In this document: in pieces, positions 54,515 to 63,685 of the stretch
How the letters are laid out: the number at the start of each line of letters is the position of its first letter
Numbering within the stretch: position 1 is the first letter of the stretch
NCBI GenBank assembly: GCA_016706275.1
Contig: JADJJY010000001.1
Coordinates: forward strand, 930,001-994,000
Direction: 5' to 3'
DNA: 64,000 nucleotides
Source: Chloracidobacterium sp.
GTDB lineage: Bacteria; Acidobacteriota; Blastocatellia; Pyrinomonadales; Pyrinomonadaceae
The notes under the pieces: model-generated
What the model saw: only the letters and a program-made list of their open reading frames with translations
What the model was told of the DNA's origin: nothing
Database searches by the model: none
Program-made: the position numbers and the translations under genes

Positions 54515-56371
54515 ATGCCGGATCGGAACAAAATACTCGACCTTAGAAAACGAACAGCGACGCTGGTTAGTGTCGTGGTCGCCGTGTTTTTTATCACGTC
54601 CTGTACGCAGATCGAACAACCCACTACCGAACCATTTTTCTCCGGCACAAAGCCGCCGCCGAAACAGGAGTTTCGTTGGAGCAACGGCAAGATGCCAAAG
54701 AGTTTTGATCCCGCACGTGCCGCCGCTGCACCGGAAACAGATATCGTCCGTGCCGTGTTCGAAGGGCTGACCGAGATCGACGCAAAAACGCTCGAGGCCG
54801 TTCCGGCGGCTGCCGAGAAATGGTCGTCGTCGGACGATCTACGCGAATGGACGTTTCACTTACGTAAAGATGCTCGCTGGTCGAACGGCAAACGGCTGAC
54901 CGCCGAAAATTTTGTAATTGCGTGGCAGCGTCTGGGCACGCTTGGCAACAAAACTGCTCACCGCGAACTGATACAAAATATCGTCGGGCTAAAGGCAGAA
55001 AAGCCTGTAGCCGCTCCGGCTGATTCGCGCGATTTTCAGCACGATCCTGTTAAGGTGGGCGAAACACCGATCCAAAATCTTTCGGGAGCGACAAAACGTC
55101 AGGAACAACCCACCGCGGACCAAACCGCAACTGACCTAGACGAAGGTGTGCCGCCGAGACAGGACCGCGTGACGACCGCTAAGAAGATGGGCATCGAGGC
55201 CGTCAGCGATGTCATCCTCAAGGTGACGCTAGAACTGCCGGACAAGGATTTTCCAAAGCTTGTCGCGAATCCGATCTTTCGACCGGTCTATGGCGACGGT
55301 GCCGACTTTGAGACTCAACCTTTGAATCCAAAGGTCGTCACCAACGGACCGTTCGCCGTCACTGAGGTCGCAAAAGATGGGGTGACGCTCACGCGTTCGG
55401 ATAAGTATTGGGACAAAGATGCTGTCAAACTTGAGCAGGTTCAGTTCGTTCAAAAAGAAACCGCCGAGGCCGCTCTTGACGCCTATAAAAAGGGTGAGAT
55501 ACACGCCGTCACAAACGCCGATTTTGAGCCTCTCGCCTTAAAGCTGCTTGCGCCTTTCGACGATTTTCGCCGGACAACGCACAGCGCGGTAAATTTTTAC
55601 GAGGTCAATACAAAAAACGCTCCGTTCAACGACCGCCGCGTTCGCGAAGCTCTTGCGACATCTATCGACCGTGATCGTTTAACCGATGGCGAGCTTGAAG
55701 GTTCGACGCAGCCCGCCGCCGGATTTTTGCCATTGGGCGATAAGAAAGTTTCGCGGCTAGTTCTCGATATCGAAAAGGCAAAGGGCTTGCTTGAAAAGGC
55801 CGGGTATCCGAACGGCGAAAATTTTCCGCAGATACGCCTCGTCGTTAACCGAAATGATACCCAACAGCGCATCGCCAGATCCGTCGCCCGCATGTGGAAG
55901 ACAAACCTAAACCTTGAGACGCTCGTCATCGTAAAAGAAGCGTCCGAGATCGAGGCCGTCAAAACGAGCGGCGACTACGACCTGATCCGCCGCGGCGTGG
56001 TTTTGCCGACTGCCGATGAAATGGTTAGCTTGACGGCGGTTTTTGGAACGGCGGTGAAAACTGTTAAGAGTACAGAGACCGAAGCCAAACCCGGCGAATC
56101 TGACACTGAACTGTTTGGACTGCCACTTGATAAAGATAAGAAAGGCGGGCCTTTCGAACCGGCTGACAGCGACGCTCCAAATGCCACACCGCCCGCGATA
56201 GTCATGCTGACCGAGGGCGACGCGATCTATGAGCTTAACGCTATACCGCTGTATTTTCCGATGTCGTATTCGTTGGTCAAACCCTTTGTCAAAGGATTTG
56301 AAATGAATGGCCTCGACGCGGCTTTATTAAAAGACGTGAGCATCGACAGCAACTGGCAGCCCAAGCAGTAG
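54515..56371 (+). CDS. Peptide ABC transporter substrate-binding lipoprotein (first copy)
   Basis: 618 residues. Lipobox FFITSC with Cys30, then an SBP family 5 fold: RWSNGKMPKSFDPARAA, AVFEGLTEIDAKTLE, WTFHLRKDARWSNGKRLTAENFV (about 118-140), and ALATSIDRDRLTD. A polar insert at about residues 160-215 (rich in Gln, Thr, Asp) separates the first and second lobes. It is about 30-35% similar in layout to the next gene by eye but clearly diverged. It binds oligopeptides outside the membrane for the Opp-type permease downstream. Confidence 0.88.
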   Translation: MPDRNKILDLRKRTATLVSVVVAVFFITSCTQIEQPTTEPFFSGTKPPPKQEFRWSNGKMPKSFDPARAAAAPETDIVRAVFEGLTEIDAKTLEAVPAAAEKWSSSDDLREWTFHLRKDARWSNGKRLTAENFVIAWQRLGTLGNKTAHRELIQNIVGLKAEKPVAAPADSRDFQHDPVKVGETPIQNLSGATKRQEQPTADQTATDLDEGVPPRQDRVTTAKKMGIEAVSDVILKVTLELPDKDFPKLVANPIFRPVYGDGADFETQPLNPKVVTNGPFAVTEVAKDGVTLTRSDKYWDKDAVKLEQVQFVQKETAEAALDAYKKGEIHAVTNADFEPLALKLLAPFDDFRRTTHSAVNFYEVNTKNAPFNDRRVREALATSIDRDRLTDGELEGSTQPAAGFLPLGDKKVSRLVLDIEKAKGLLEKAGYPNGENFPQIRLVVNRNDTQQRIARSVARMWKTNLNLETLVIVKEASEIEAVKTSGDYDLIRRGVVLPTADEMVSLTAVFGTAVKTVKSTETEAKPGESDTELFGLPLDKDKKGGPFEPADSDAPNATPPAIVMLTEGDAIYELNAIPLYFPMSYSLVKPFVKGFEMNGLDAALLKDVSIDSNWQPKQ

Positions 56372-56442
56372 CGATTTGAATTAAGGTTTTCCCCTAAACC
56401 TAAATTTAGTGTAAATTAACGAAAAGTTTCGCAGCCTTATCA

Positions 56443-58473
56443 ATGAAGGACCCTCGCAGACTATCTCAAATCCTCGTCCTGATGTTTTGCATCGGGTTGC
56501 TCGTTAATGGATGCACGAGTTCGGCCAACAGCCGTTATTTCGGCAAAACCGTCGCCCCCAAAGACAACATTCTGCGCTACGTTTCGGGTTCCGAGCCCGA
56601 GACACTCGACCCGCATATCTCGTCAGGCCAGCCTGAGGCCCGGATTTACATGGCGATCTATGAGGGCTTGGTCGAATACGGCCCCAAAGACATGCAGCCG
56701 ATCCCGGCGATCGCAAAAAGCTGGGAGATCAGCTCGAATGTCGACGAGTTTGTCTTTCACCTTCGCGACAACGCCAAATGGAGCGACGGCACGCCGATCA
56801 CCGCTAACGATTTTGTTTACAGCTTTAGACGCGGCTTTGCTGCCGACACGCTATCGTCATCGACGGAACTGGGCTTTTTTATCAAATATGCAGAGGCTTT
56901 TAACGGCGGCCAGGTATTTGTAAAGAAAGGCGATACTTTCTTGCTCGCAAAAGATTTCAGCAGCGAGGAGCAAAAGCCCTCGACCGGGATCGGCCCCGAG
57001 ACGGATTTTCATAAATTTGTACAGTCGCCGATACGCCTGACGCTCGACGGCGATGAAAAGAAGCGTGCGAAACAGATCGATGCGGATCCCAAATTAAAAG
57101 CGGCAGTTGCGGGGGCGGAGTTTGTCCCTGTTAAAGCGGAGGATATTGGCGTTGAAGCGATCGATATTTACACCTTGCGTGTGACGCTTCGCCAACCCGC
57201 TCCGTTTTTTATCGGACTGCTCGCCCACCAATTTTTCCGTCTCGTGCCAAAACAGGCGATCGACAAATGGGGAAAAGAGTGGACCCGCAAAGAACATATC
57301 GTTACGTGCGGTGCGTTTCGAATCAAGGAAATACGTCCCTACGACGCGCTGACCCTCGAAAAAGATCCAAACTATTGGGACGCCGCAAATGTCCATCTCG
57401 ACGGCATCGCATTTTACCCGGTCGAGGACAACGCCACCATTCTTAACCTTTACAAGGGCGGGTCGGTCGACGCGTTTTTGAATCACACCGTGCTGACATC
57501 GTGGATCGAGCAGGTGCGGGCGTTCAAGGACGAGTACATGAATTTCCCGGAAAATTCGACTGCCTATTACAGCATGAATGTGACGCGGCCGCCGTTTAAC
57601 GACCCCAAGGTTCGTAAGGCATTTGCGATGGCTGTCGATAATGATGCTCTTTCAAATTTTCGAAAGATCACCAAACCGCTCTACGATCTGACGCCAACGG
57701 GCATTTTTCCGGATTATGACAAGGCCAGGGCAAAGGTCAGCGAAGAGATCCGTAAGGAACGTAATATTGCCCCGGATGTCTGGGCAAAATACGGAAAATT
57801 TGACGCCGAAAGGGCTCGAAAGACGCTCACCGAAGCAGGCTTTCCCGTGCAGAAAAGCGGCGACGGTTGGGTGTGCCCTACGTTTCCTACTGACAAAGTC
57901 TCGCTGATGTTCAACACCAATGAAAACAACCGTTCGATCGCCGAATTTGTGCAGGCTCAGTGGCGGCAAAATCTTGGCATCACGGTGCCGCTCAAGAGTC
58001 AGGAATTTAAAACTTTTTTGAAAGACCGCCACGAGGTGCAGTATGACGGATTGGCTCAGAGCCTCTGGTCTGGTGATTACATGGATCCGTACACTTTTGT
58101 GGGATTGCATTACGGTTATCCGAATAACGGCGATGCGGGATTTAACGACCCGAAATACAACAAGATGCTCGATGACGCCAACGCCGAGCTCGATCCCGCA
58201 AAGCGTTACGAGATGCTCGCCCGCGCAGAGTTTTATCTGATGGAACAGCAGCCGTCAATACCGCTGACGATCAATGCGACGAACTGGATGAAAAAGCCTT
58301 ATGTTAAAGGCATGTATCCAAATCCGGGGACGCTGCTGCCGTGGAAATTTGTCTATATCGAGCAAGATCCGGCGAAATGGGACAAAGACGTTGATAACGT
58401 GATGACCGAGAGCGACCCTCAGGTCGAGAAACAGTTACAGGAGCTGACCGCGACGCAAAAGACAGCGAAATAA
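56443..58473 (+). CDS. oppA: Peptide ABC transporter substrate-binding lipoprotein (second copy)
   Basis: 676 residues. Lipobox LLVNGC with Cys24. SBP family 5 (OppA) features: YVSGSEPETLDPHISSGQP, IYEGLVEYGPKDMQPIPAIA, DGTPITANDFVYSFRRG, TCGAFRIKEIRPYD, VTRPPFNDPKVRKAFAMAVD. It fits OppA better than the preceding copy. Two diverged binding proteins serving one permease suggest broader peptide range, which is inference. OppB begins one base after its stop. Confidence 0.92.
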   Translation: MKDPRRLSQILVLMFCIGLLVNGCTSSANSRYFGKTVAPKDNILRYVSGSEPETLDPHISSGQPEARIYMAIYEGLVEYGPKDMQPIPAIAKSWEISSNVDEFVFHLRDNAKWSDGTPITANDFVYSFRRGFAADTLSSSTELGFFIKYAEAFNGGQVFVKKGDTFLLAKDFSSEEQKPSTGIGPETDFHKFVQSPIRLTLDGDEKKRAKQIDADPKLKAAVAGAEFVPVKAEDIGVEAIDIYTLRVTLRQPAPFFIGLLAHQFFRLVPKQAIDKWGKEWTRKEHIVTCGAFRIKEIRPYDALTLEKDPNYWDAANVHLDGIAFYPVEDNATILNLYKGGSVDAFLNHTVLTSWIEQVRAFKDEYMNFPENSTAYYSMNVTRPPFNDPKVRKAFAMAVDNDALSNFRKITKPLYDLTPTGIFPDYDKARAKVSEEIRKERNIAPDVWAKYGKFDAERARKTLTEAGFPVQKSGDGWVCPTFPTDKVSLMFNTNENNRSIAEFVQAQWRQNLGITVPLKSQEFKTFLKDRHEVQYDGLAQSLWSGDYMDPYTFVGLHYGYPNNGDAGFNDPKYNKMLDDANAELDPAKRYEMLARAEFYLMEQQPSIPLTINATNWMKKPYVKGMYPNPGTLLPWKFVYIEQDPAKWDKDVDNVMTESDPQVEKQLQELTATQKTAK

Positions 58474-58474
58474 G

Positions 58475-59392
58475 ATGCTTAGCTTCATCATCCGCCGATT
58501 GCTGATAATCATCCCGATGGCTCTGCTCGTCGTGACCCTGACGTGGGGTCTCGTGCGGATCGCTCCGGGTAATTTTTATTCGGCCGAAAAGAAGCTGCCG
58601 CCCGCCGTCGAAGCCAACATTCGCAAAAAATACGGCCTCGATAAGCCTTGGTACACGCAATACGGGATGATGATGTCAAATATCGTCCGCGGAGATTTTG
58701 GCGATTCACTTAAATATCAGGGCCAATCGGTCAACGAGATCATCCGGCGGCATTTGCCGTATTCGGCGGTCATCGGTTTGCTCGGTTATTTACTGGCACT
58801 CGCGATCGGTTTGACGGCCGGGACGGTCGCCGCACTAAAACAAAATTCCGGTTTTGATTACGGCTCGATGTCGCTGGCGATGCTCGGCCTATCGGTGCCA
58901 AATTTTGTACTAGGCCCGATCCTCGTGCTGATATTTTCATTTTGGCTTTACTTGCTGCCGCCCGGACGTTGGGGAGGTTTTTCCGGCATCGTTCTGCCGG
59001 TGATCACATTGTCGGCGATCTATGCCGCGTACATCGCACGTCTGACGCGTGCCGGTATGCTTGAGGTAATGCGATCGGATTATATTCGTACAGCCCGTGC
59101 AAAAGGTTTGGACGAGAAAACGGTCCTGCTGCGTCACGCGATCCGCGGTGGTCTGATCCCGGTGCTTTCATTCACCGGACCGGCCTTGGCAGCGCTGCTT
59201 GCCGGAACGGTGGTTGTCGAAAAGGTCTTTGCGATACCGGGCCTCGGCAACATCTTTATACAGGCGGTATTGAACCGCGACGAGCCGCTGATACTTGGCG
59301 TCGTTGCATTTTTGTCGATCCTGATCATGATCTTTAACCTGATCGTTGATATCGCGTACGGGTTTTTAGATCCGCGAATCCGTTACGAATAG
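58475..59392 (+). CDS. oppB: Oligopeptide ABC transporter permease OppB
   Basis: 305 residues with six membrane helices. N-terminal LSFIIRRLLIIIPMALLVVTL and the cytoplasmic coupling (EAA) loop YIRTARAKGLDEKTVLLRHA with its Gly are typical, as are FAIPGLGNIFIQA and the C-terminal DIAYGFLDPRIRYE. It forms the inner-membrane channel with OppC. Confidence 0.94.
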   Translation: MLSFIIRRLLIIIPMALLVVTLTWGLVRIAPGNFYSAEKKLPPAVEANIRKKYGLDKPWYTQYGMMMSNIVRGDFGDSLKYQGQSVNEIIRRHLPYSAVIGLLGYLLALAIGLTAGTVAALKQNSGFDYGSMSLAMLGLSVPNFVLGPILVLIFSFWLYLLPPGRWGGFSGIVLPVITLSAIYAAYIARLTRAGMLEVMRSDYIRTARAKGLDEKTVLLRHAIRGGLIPVLSFTGPALAALLAGTVVVEKVFAIPGLGNIFIQAVLNRDEPLILGVVAFLSILIMIFNLIVDIAYGFLDPRIRYE

Positions 59393-59397
59393 TTGTT

Positions 59398-60360
59398 ATG
59401 GCTGAGAATATCGAGATCGTAAAGGGAGCATCGCTGTGGCGTGACGCATGGCGGCGCCTGCGGCGCAATAAACTCGCGATGTTTGGCCTCGGTGTCATCG
59501 CGTTTATGATCGTCGCCGTTATAATCGGCCCGGCGATCATTAAATGGACGACCGGTTACACGTACGACTTTATTCCGACCGACCGCGATCTGGTCAAGGC
59601 GATGCCGCCGTCGTTCAGACATCTGATGGGAACTGACGATGCGGGCCGCGATATCTTTGCACGAGTGCTGCAGGGCGGACGCATTAGCCTAATGGTCGGT
59701 GTCATCTCGACAACCGTTTCGCTAATAATCGGCGTCTCGTACGGAGCGACCGCCGGATATCTCGGTGGCCGGATCGATAATCTGATGATGCGTATCGTCG
59801 ATATACTCTACTCGATCCCGTATATTCTGATCGTCATTGTGCTGCTTTCGGTTTTTGGTGGGCCGAGTACGCCGGAGTGGATACAGTGGCTCTCGACGAC
59901 GCTTGGCGGTGCGGGCAATCAAGGGTTGAGTCAGATATTCTTGCTGTTCTTTGCGCTTGGATTAGTTTCATGGCTAACGATGGCGCGGGTTGTTCGAGGA
60001 CAGATATTGTCTCTAAAGAATCAGGAATTTGTGCTCGCGGCCAAGGCTACGGGCGTCTCGACATTTGGCATCATCTTTCGGCATCTCGTTCCAAACGCTC
60101 TCGGCCCAGTCATCGTCTATGCGACATTGACCGTGCCGAGCGTGATGCTCACCGAGGCGTTTTTGTCGTACCTTGGGCTTGGCGTACAGCCGCCGTATGC
60201 TTCGTGGGGCAGCCTCGCTTCGGACGGCGTTAAGAACATCGCTATTTTCCCGTGGCAGTTATTGTTTCCGGGACTGACGATGGCCCTGACGCTATTTTCA
60301 TTAAACTTTTTAGGCGACGGCCTGCGTGATGCTCTCGATCCGCAAACGAGAAAATTTTAG
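59398..60360 (+). CDS. oppC: Oligopeptide ABC transporter permease OppC
   Basis: 320 residues, six membrane helices with the extra N-terminal segment usual for OppC/DppC. LMGTDDAGRDIFARVLQGGR, VDILYSIPYILIVIVLLS, the EAA loop EFVLAAKATGVSTFGIIFRH, and the end NFLGDGLRDALDPQTRKF are diagnostic. It starts 5 bases after oppB. The next gene, for an exported small protein, follows 13 bases later, before oppD. Confidence 0.94.
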   Translation: MAENIEIVKGASLWRDAWRRLRRNKLAMFGLGVIAFMIVAVIIGPAIIKWTTGYTYDFIPTDRDLVKAMPPSFRHLMGTDDAGRDIFARVLQGGRISLMVGVISTTVSLIIGVSYGATAGYLGGRIDNLMMRIVDILYSIPYILIVIVLLSVFGGPSTPEWIQWLSTTLGGAGNQGLSQIFLLFFALGLVSWLTMARVVRGQILSLKNQEFVLAAKATGVSTFGIIFRHLVPNALGPVIVYATLTVPSVMLTEAFLSYLGLGVQPPYASWGSLASDGVKNIAIFPWQLLFPGLTMALTLFSLNFLGDGLRDALDPQTRKF

Positions 60361-60373
60361 GAGATCATCGATA

Positions 60374-60889
60374 GTGAGAAAAGTGGTTACTGTTTTGGTG
60401 GCGACATTATTCGTTGCCGCCGTTGGATTCGGGCAAACAAAGCAAAAACTTGCTCCGACGCCGACGAAATCCAAACTGAATATTATTAAAGAAGGTGCCG
60501 GTATCGAGGGCATCAAGGTTGGCAAATCGACCGCCGACGATGTCGTCAAGCGTTTTGGCAAAGTCTATCGGTGGGAGATAAACAAAAAATACTCGTTCCA
60601 GATGACGTACGACCGCCTTGGCTTGTCGTTCTATTTTTGCCAGGCAGATAAGAAAGAAGAGATATTCCTGATCGAGGTCAAATCGCCGTATAAAGGTAAA
60701 ACGAGTAAGGGAATTGTCCTCGGACAGTCAACCAAGGAAGAGACCGAAAAGGCATACGGCAAGCCAAAAGACGGCTTTGAATATCCCGGTATCAACTTTT
60801 ATTACAACAAATACGGCAAGCGAAATCTGATAACCGAGATCGATATTGTTGAGACTACAGGACTGCGGCAGTGTCAGGACAAAAAATGA
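60374..60889 (+). CDS. Exported small protein inside the peptide transporter operon
   Basis: 171 residues beginning at GTG 60374, placed by the AGGAGA site at 60359-60364. Signal peptide (about 1-21, ending AVGFGQ). The mature part is basic, with two similar stretches (EGIKVGKSTADDVVKRFGKVYRW and SKGIVLGQSTKEETEKAYGKP) that look like an internal duplication of a GI-LG-S---(D/E) motif. No family name is given. Its last 4 bases overlap the oppD start (ATGA), which suggests a role tied to the transporter. Confidence 0.72.
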   Translation: MRKVVTVLVATLFVAAVGFGQTKQKLAPTPTKSKLNIIKEGAGIEGIKVGKSTADDVVKRFGKVYRWEINKKYSFQMTYDRLGLSFYFCQADKKEEIFLIEVKSPYKGKTSKGIVLGQSTKEETEKAYGKPKDGFEYPGINFYYNKYGKRNLITEIDIVETTGLRQCQDKK

Positions 60890-61899
60890 CCAACGACGGC
60901 ACAATTTTATCGGTCGATGGGCTCAAGACCTATTTTCACACCGAGGACGGCGTCGTAAAGGCGGTTGACGGCATCTCGTTCGAGCTGAAAAAAGGCGAGA
61001 CGCTCGGCATTGTCGGTGAATCGGGCAGCGGCAAATCTGTGTCTAATCTGTCGATCATGCGGTTGATACAAGAACCGCCGGGCGAGATCGTTGATGGCAA
61101 AATAATCTTTGACGGCATCGATGTGCGGGCACTCTCGATCGACGATGTGCGTAAGATACGCGGCCGCCGGATCGCGATGATCTTCCAGGATCCGATGACC
61201 TCGCTCAATCCGTTTCTCAAGATCTCAAAACAATTGACCGAGGTGACCGTGCTGCATCTCGGCCACACCAAGCAGCAGGCTCGCGAACACGCGATCAAAA
61301 TGCTCAAGCTCGTCGGCATTTCCGACGCCGAACAGCGAATCGACAGCTATCCGCACGAATTTTCGGGCGGTATGCGTCAACGTGTGATGATCGCGATGGC
61401 CTTGAGCTGCGATCCCGAATTATTGATCGCCGACGAACCCACGACCGCTCTCGATGTCACAATACAGGCTCAAATTCTCGAGCTTATCAAAGACCTAAAG
61501 GCCCGCATGGGAACGAGCGTTATCCTCATCACGCACGACCTTGGTGTCGTCGCCGGGATGACCGACAAGATCATTGTGATGTATGCAGGCAAGGTTTTTG
61601 AGCAGGCTCCGACCCGCGAACTATTCGCGACCCCCGCAAACCCTTACACCAAGGGCTTGTTAAAAAGCGTACCCGATCCCGCTCACGAGCAAGGAAAAGA
61701 GTTGTACCAAATTCCCGGCCTGCCGCCGGATGTCGCTCATTTGCCTCCCGGCTGCCCGTTTGCCCCGCGTTGCAGCCGTGTTGAGGATATTTGCCACAGC
61801 GAGTTTCCGCCGTTCGTCGAGATAAATGAGGACCACCATTCGCTGTGTCATTTTGCGAATGACGTTTATGCCGAATCCAAAAGCGAGGTGGCAAAATAA
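60886..61899 (+). CDS. oppD: Oligopeptide ABC transporter ATP-binding protein OppD
   Basis: 337 residues from ATG 60886 (GTG 60871 lies inside the preceding gene). Walker [10 protein letters not shown]-loop [12 protein letters not shown], signature [14 protein letters not shown], Walker [13 protein letters not shown] and switch His in [10 protein letters not shown] are present. The OppD/F C-terminal domain ends with Cys residues ([17 protein letters not shown]) that in related proteins bind an iron-sulfur cluster. Overlaps oppF by one base. Confidence 0.95.
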   Translation: MTNDGTILSVDGLKTYFHTEDGVVKAVDGISFELKKGETLGIVGESGSGKSVSNLSIMRLIQEPPGEIVDGKIIFDGIDVRALSIDDVRKIRGRRIAMIFQDPMTSLNPFLKISKQLTEVTVLHLGHTKQQAREHAIKMLKLVGISDAEQRIDSYPHEFSGGMRQRVMIAMALSCDPELLIADEPTTALDVTIQAQILELIKDLKARMGTSVILITHDLGVVAGMTDKIIVMYAGKVFEQAPTRELFATPANPYTKGLLKSVPDPAHEQGKELYQIPGLPPDVAHLPPGCPFAPRCSRVEDICHSEFPPFVEINEDHHSLCHFANDVYAESKSEVAK

Positions 61900-63089
61900 T
61901 GCTGATCCATTTAAGCTGCCCAAAATGCGCCGCCAACCTCGATTTTGATGACGGGATCCACTTTATTAAATGCGAATTTTGCGGAGCTACGTCTTTATTA
62001 GATCTCGAAGATGATAAGCCGAGCCTGACGCTCGAAGCTCCAGCTCCAGAGCCTCACGGCCCATCGGACGAGGTGTTGATCTCGATCCAAAACCTCAAGG
62101 TCCATTACAGTTCCGGCGGCGGATTTTTGCGTCCGGCAAAGGTCGTAAAAGCGGTGGACGGCGTATCGCTCGACATTCGTAAAGGCGAGACGCTTGGGCT
62201 CGTTGGCGAATCCGGCTGCGGCAAATCGACGCTTGGCAAAGCTATCCTGAGGTTGACTGAGCCGACCGGCGGTAAGGTCCTGTACAACGGCAAAGATCTC
62301 GCCAGCCTGCCAAAATCCGCGATGCGCGAGCAGCGAAAGGATTTGCAGATGATCTTTCAGGACCCGTACGCATCGCTTAATCCGCGAATGACCGTCGGCC
62401 AGATCATCGGCGAGCCGCTCCGCACATTTGGACTTACAAACGGCTCGACCGCATCGCGTGTCGAGGAACTGATGGAAACCGTCGGCCTCAGCCGCCGTTT
62501 TATCAAACGCTATCCGCACGAGTTTTCGGGTGGCCAGCGCCAGCGTATCGGCATCGCCCGGGCACTCGCCGTTGACCCCGAATTCATCGTCGCTGACGAA
62601 CCGATCTCTGCCCTCGACGTTTCAATTCAGGCTCAGATAATGAATCTGATGGAGCGTCTGCAGGCCGAAAAGAACCTGACGTATCTGTTTATCTCGCACG
62701 ACCTGCGTGCCGTCCGTCATCTGTCCGACCGCGTTGCGGTGATGTATCTCGGCCGCATCGTCGAGCTTGCGGGTGGCAGGGAAATTTACCGCGATCCGCT
62801 GATGCCTTACACACAGGCACTGATCTCGGCCGTGCCGGTTCCTGACCCTGAGATCGAAGCGCGCCGTGAGCGTATCATCCTGAAAGGTGATGTTCCGTCG
62901 CCGATCAATCCGCCAACGGGCTGTCATTTCCATACGCGATGCCAGTTCGCGATCGACGCTTGTAAGACCCAGGTGCCGCAGCTCGTCGAGATCAAACCCG
63001 ACCATTTTGCGGCGTGTATCCGCATCTCGCCGGAGCATCCTATCATCGAGGCGAACGCATCCGACGGATTAGGAGCGATAGGAAATTAA
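61899..63089 (+). CDS. oppF: Oligopeptide ABC transporter ATP-binding protein OppF with N-terminal zinc ribbon
   Basis: 396 residues. The first about 35 residues form a zinc-ribbon-like module: Cys7-x2-Cys10 (LSCPKCAAN) and Cys25-x2-Cys28 (IKCEFCGAT), then an acidic and Pro-rich linker (about 36-55). The OppF ATPase starts near residue 58: Walker [10 protein letters not shown]-loop [12 protein letters not shown], signature [14 protein letters not shown], Walker [12 protein letters not shown], switch His FISHDLRAV. The C-terminal Cys motif ([16 protein letters not shown]) matches OppD. Typical OppF proteins have no such ribbon. A strong terminator follows. Confidence 0.92.
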   Translation: MLIHLSCPKCAANLDFDDGIHFIKCEFCGATSLLDLEDDKPSLTLEAPAPEPHGPSDEVLISIQNLKVHYSSGGGFLRPAKVVKAVDGVSLDIRKGETLGLVGESGCGKSTLGKAILRLTEPTGGKVLYNGKDLASLPKSAMREQRKDLQMIFQDPYASLNPRMTVGQIIGEPLRTFGLTNGSTASRVEELMETVGLSRRFIKRYPHEFSGGQRQRIGIARALAVDPEFIVADEPISALDVSIQAQIMNLMERLQAEKNLTYLFISHDLRAVRHLSDRVAVMYLGRIVELAGGREIYRDPLMPYTQALISAVPVPDPEIEARRERIILKGDVPSPINPPTGCHFHTRCQFAIDACKTQVPQLVEIKPDHFAACIRISPEHPIIEANASDGLGAIGN

Positions 63090-63093
63090 CACA

Positions 63094-63123
63094 AAAAGAG
63101 GCTCGATATCGAGCCTCTTTTTT
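63094..63123 (+). terminator. Rho-independent terminator of the peptide transporter operon
   Basis: AAAAAGAGGCTCG (63094-63106) and CGAGCCTCTTTTT (63111-63123) make a 13-bp stem around ATAT, 4 bases after the oppF stop. The reverse direction also has an A/T run, so it can serve the convergent DUF2383 gene. Confidence 0.93.
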
Positions 63124-63142
63124 ATTGTGAAAACAGGACGGT

Positions 63143-63685
63143 TTAGAATATTCCCGGCGTTGCCGTCTTGTGACTTTCGGCATTGCGCAGAGACTTGATG
63201 CGGTTGTGGGCAGCAAGCACCGCATGAGCCTGTTGTTCAACAACATCGGCAACGTTCGCGGGCATAGTCGTTTTTAATGCATCGGCGTAGGCCTCTTTGG
63301 CGTAGTCTTCGCCGCGTTCGCATTCGTTGAGGATAGCTTCTTCGTCCTTGCCGGTGACAAGTGATTTGATGTCGATCCAGCCGCGATGGACCGCCGCCGA
63401 CAGCGTGCCGGTCGATTCCGGATCGCCGCCTAATTCGCGGACCAGCCCTTGCAGAATCCCGACAAACTCAGACCGCTGTTGCGAAAATTCGTAAAACACC
63501 GTCTTGAGTTCAGATCTTTCTATCCCCTCGGCCGCGGTCTTAAAACCATTTTGCCCGTCTTTGCAGGTCTCAATGAGACCATTCAAAATCGAAATGACAT
63601 CCGCATTCGATGCGGTCTCGGTTTCTGTAGAAACAGGAACTCCGTCCGTTGTGATAGCCTTTGTTGCTTCGTAATCGTTGATCAT
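63143..63685 (-). CDS. DUF2383/PA2169-family four-helix-bundle protein
   Basis: 180 residues, cytoplasmic. It is almost all helical, with NADVISILNGLIETCKDGQN, FKTAAEGIERSELKTVFYEF, RELGGDPESTGTLSAAVHRG, LNECERGEDYAKEAYADAL. The layout is the ferritin-like four-helix bundle family with label DUF2383 (PA2169 type), often associated with stress response. The first about 28 residues are Thr/Ser-rich and unstructured. A terminator lies between it and oppF. Confidence 0.87.
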   Translation of the reverse strand: MINDYEATKAITTDGVPVSTETETASNADVISILNGLIETCKDGQNGFKTAAEGIERSELKTVFYEFSQQRSEFVGILQGLVRELGGDPESTGTLSAAVHRGWIDIKSLVTGKDEEAILNECERGEDYAKEAYADALKTTMPANVADVVEQQAHAVLAAHNRIKSLRNAESHKTATPGIF

